DNA from: Rhodoferax sp.
Lineage (GTDB): Bacteria > Pseudomonadota > Gammaproteobacteria > Burkholderiales > Burkholderiaceae_C
DNA length: 23,159 bases
Assembly (NCBI GenBank): GCA_023231075.1
Contig: JALNWC010000006.1
Location: 1 to 23,159, forward strand
Reading direction: 5' to 3'
The notes beneath the pieces are model-generated. The model did no database searches. It was not told the DNA's origin and saw only the letters and a program-made list of their open reading frames with translations. This document shows positions 21,472 to 23,159 of this stretch, piece by piece (the first letter of the stretch is position 1; each line of letters begins with the position of its first letter). The translations under genes were made by a program, and so were the position numbers.

Positions 21472-22077
21472 TCAGTTCGCGGCCAACTGGAGGTAGGCTT
21501 GCCGGGTGGACGGCGCCACGGCGTCCAGCACCTGCGCGAACGTGGTTTGGTGGCGCCCCAGCAAGCGCGCCGATGCGACCATTTTGGAGCGGCAAAACCA
21601 GTGGCAGCTGTGCTGCATCAGCATCAGCTCGGCCGAAAGCCGGAAGGCCTTGCGTTTGGGCGACTGGGCCGGCTTGTTTTGCGCGGCCTGGCTGATGCCG
21701 TGGGCGTGCAGGCTGAGCAACTTGCGCAGGTCCAGCGTGCTCGCGGGGACATACTGCGTCACAAAAGGCAGGGCCAGCGGCAGGCGGCTGAGCCGGGCCT
21801 CGGGCTCGGGGACTTTGGCAAATTCGAGCACAAAGCGGTTGAACTGCTCAGACAGGGTTTGCTCGGTTGCTTCCAGGTGGCGCCACACCTGGGCCTGGCG
21901 TTGTGGGTCGGCCTCACCCAGCGCACGCTGGTAGCCGCCCAGCACCTCCTGCATCAGTTTTTCAATCTGGAACTTTCCCAGGTAACTCCCCAGCAAGGCA
22001 ATGCGCTGCGCCTGTTCGCGACGCTTGAAAACCTGCATGCCGATGGCCAGCAGGATGATAAAAACGAAAATATCCAT
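21472..22077 (-). CDS. Uncharacterised protein with N-terminal membrane anchor
   Basis: A 201-aa protein of no recognised family. Residues 3-15 form a short hydrophobic helix (FVFIILLAIGMQVF) followed by basic residues KRREQAQR, giving a cytoplasmic-side anchor. The remainder is helical and charged: LGSYLGKFQIEKLMQEVLGG, ATEQTLSEQFNRFVLEFA, then the basic QNKPAQSPKRKAFR. It is co-directional with the aldo/keto reductase upstream (55 bp) and the LysR gene downstream (57 bp). The ATG coincides with the anchor and no alternative start competes. Confidence 0.75.
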   Translation of the reverse strand: MDIFVFIILLAIGMQVFKRREQAQRIALLGSYLGKFQIEKLMQEVLGGYQRALGEADPQRQAQVWRHLEATEQTLSEQFNRFVLEFAKVPEPEARLSRLPLALPFVTQYVPASTLDLRKLLSLHAHGISQAAQNKPAQSPKRKAFRLSAELMLMQHSCHWFCRSKMVASARLLGRHQTTFAQVLDAVAPSTRQAYLQLAAN

Positions 22078-22132
22078 GAAGAACGTGTTGGGGAATGAGA
22101 AGCCCCCTGAGTGTAGTGGGCGGCATCAGTTT

Positions 22133-23140
22133 TCAGTTAGCACGAAACCGGCCCGTCGCTGGGTAGCTCGGGTCGGTGTAGCCTGGCGTGGAGGGGTGGC
22201 CGGGCTTGACCAGGCTGTCCACCAGGGCTTCGTCCTCCGCGGTGAACACATGGTCGAGCGCGGGCAGGTAGTCCTGCCATTGCGGCAGCGTGCGCGGCCC
22301 GGCAATCACCGAGCTGACCACGGGGTTGGCCAGCACCCAGCTGCAAGCGAATTGGGCCAGGCTGATGCCCCGGCTTTCCGCGTGCCCCTTGAGCTGTTGC
22401 GCGATCAACAGGGACTCTTCGCGAAACTCGGTCTGTGCGATGCGCGGGTCACCGCGGCCGACGCGGCTGTCGGGGGCGGGCGCTTGACCCGGCAGGTATT
22501 TGCCGGTGAGCACGCCGCGCGCCACCGGGCTGTAGGGCGTGACGCCGATACCGTAATGGGCGCAGGCCGGCAGCACCTCCACTTCCGGCATGCGGTTGAG
22601 CAGGTTGTAGTAAGGCTGGCATACCACCGGTCCCGGCATGCCCAGTTGCGCTGCCAGGTGCACCAGTTCGGCGATGCGCCAGCCCCGGAAATTGGACACG
22701 CCCCAGGCGCGAATCTGGCCCGCGCGCAGCATGGCGTCGAGCGCGCGCAAGGGCTCTTCAAGGTTCATGCCGTCAAAGTCGCGGTGCAGGTACAAAATGT
22801 CCACGTAATCCGTCTGCAGGCGCGCCAGCGATGCCGCGATTTCGCGCAACATCCAGCTGCGCGAGTAATGCCCTTCATTGACCCGACCGGACATGGCGTT
22901 GCCCATCTTGGTGGCCAGCACCCAGTCCTGGCGCTGCCCTTTGAGCAACTGGCCGACCATGGTTTCCGAGCCCCCTTTGCTGTAGTTGTCGGAGGTGTCG
23001 ATGTAGTTCACGCCGTGCTCGCGGGCATCGGCCACGATGGACGCCGCTTCATTCAGCGCGGTCTGGTCACCAAACATCATGGTGCCCAGGCACAGGGTCG
23101 AGACTTTCAAAGGGCTCTTGCCAAGTTGGCGGTACTGCAT
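22133..23140 (-). CDS. Aldo/keto reductase
   Basis: An NADPH-dependent oxidoreductase of the AKR superfamily, 335 aa, cytoplasmic. The catalytic tetrad is intact: Asp48 and Tyr53 in YIDTSDNYS, Lys78 in ATKMG and His119 in ILYLHRDFD. Further marks are the N-terminal QYRQLGKSPLKVSTLCLGTM, GVSNFRGWRIAEL, the TPYSPVARGVLTGKYLPGQ loop and the cofactor-binding SSVIAGPRTLPQWQDYL. It resembles the YajO/Tas/YhdN branch. The substrate is unknown. The ATG at 23140 is preceded by AAAGAAG. It is the first gene of the reverse-strand run that ends with pyrC. Confidence 0.93.
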   Translation of the reverse strand: MQYRQLGKSPLKVSTLCLGTMMFGDQTALNEAASIVADAREHGVNYIDTSDNYSKGGSETMVGQLLKGQRQDWVLATKMGNAMSGRVNEGHYSRSWMLREIAASLARLQTDYVDILYLHRDFDGMNLEEPLRALDAMLRAGQIRAWGVSNFRGWRIAELVHLAAQLGMPGPVVCQPYYNLLNRMPEVEVLPACAHYGIGVTPYSPVARGVLTGKYLPGQAPAPDSRVGRGDPRIAQTEFREESLLIAQQLKGHAESRGISLAQFACSWVLANPVVSSVIAGPRTLPQWQDYLPALDHVFTAEDEALVDSLVKPGHPSTPGYTDPSYPATGRFRAN

Positions 23141-23159
23141 ACGGGCTTCTTTCAGGGGG

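Noticed and set aside
1..23159. CRISPR array, rRNA, insertion sequence or prophage genes
   Set aside because: No regularly spaced repeats, rRNA segments, transposase, integrase or phage structural genes were recognised.

Overview
The window looks like chromosomal DNA of a high-GC betaproteobacterium, most likely a Comamonadaceae member of the Rhodoferax/Polaromonas/Acidovorax type. This rests on recognisable housekeeping proteins (KdsD, KdsC, LptC, Apt, PyrC, a glycine-rich RRM protein, an MCE transporter pair), on gene order, and on GC-rich codon use. The genus call is an inference; no rRNA or species marker is present.

Left part (1-12300), core genome. A reverse-strand tRNA-Ala(CGC) with its own terminator lies beside an MCE-domain lipid-transport protein and its auxiliary lipoprotein (forward). 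Next come a reverse Old Yellow Enzyme, a forward glycine-rich RNA-binding protein with a long leader, and a reverse envelope operon kdsD-kdsC-lptC-SDR whose stops and starts overlap or nearly touch. Divergent from kdsD is a forward run: a KefB/KefC-type antiporter, apt, a small J-domain protein, and three tightly packed acidic proteins of unknown function, ending just before tRNA-Ser(UGA).

Middle part (12409-18590), accessory and scarred. Downstream of tRNA-Ser the DNA turns mosaic and, from about 14600 to 17760, clearly richer in A+T. It holds a probably 5'-truncated protein with a faint papain/C39-like look and a coupled partner whose 3' end is fused to a fragment of an alpha/beta hydrolase gene. 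An intact secreted paralogue of that hydrolase follows. Then comes a compact module of a divergent LysR regulator, a free-amino-acid 2-oxoglutarate/Fe(II) hydroxylase of the IDO family and a LysE/RhtB exporter, followed by a cut-off thrH gene. A higBA toxin-antitoxin pair and the tail of another SDR gene close the region. No integrase, transposase or flanking att repeat was found.

Right part (18591-23159), core genome with one lesion. A pteridine-reductase-like SDR gene and a dihydroneopterin aldolase gene appear joined by a deletion that removed the end of the first and the start of the second. Convergent to them is a reverse run: an aldo/keto reductase, a membrane-anchored unknown protein, a HypT-like LysR regulator and pyrC, the last two overlapping by one base.

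The best candidate for a little-described system is the LysR/dioxygenase/exporter module, read as amino-acid hydroxylation coupled to export. The conserved-looking J-domain plus three-unknowns cluster comes second.
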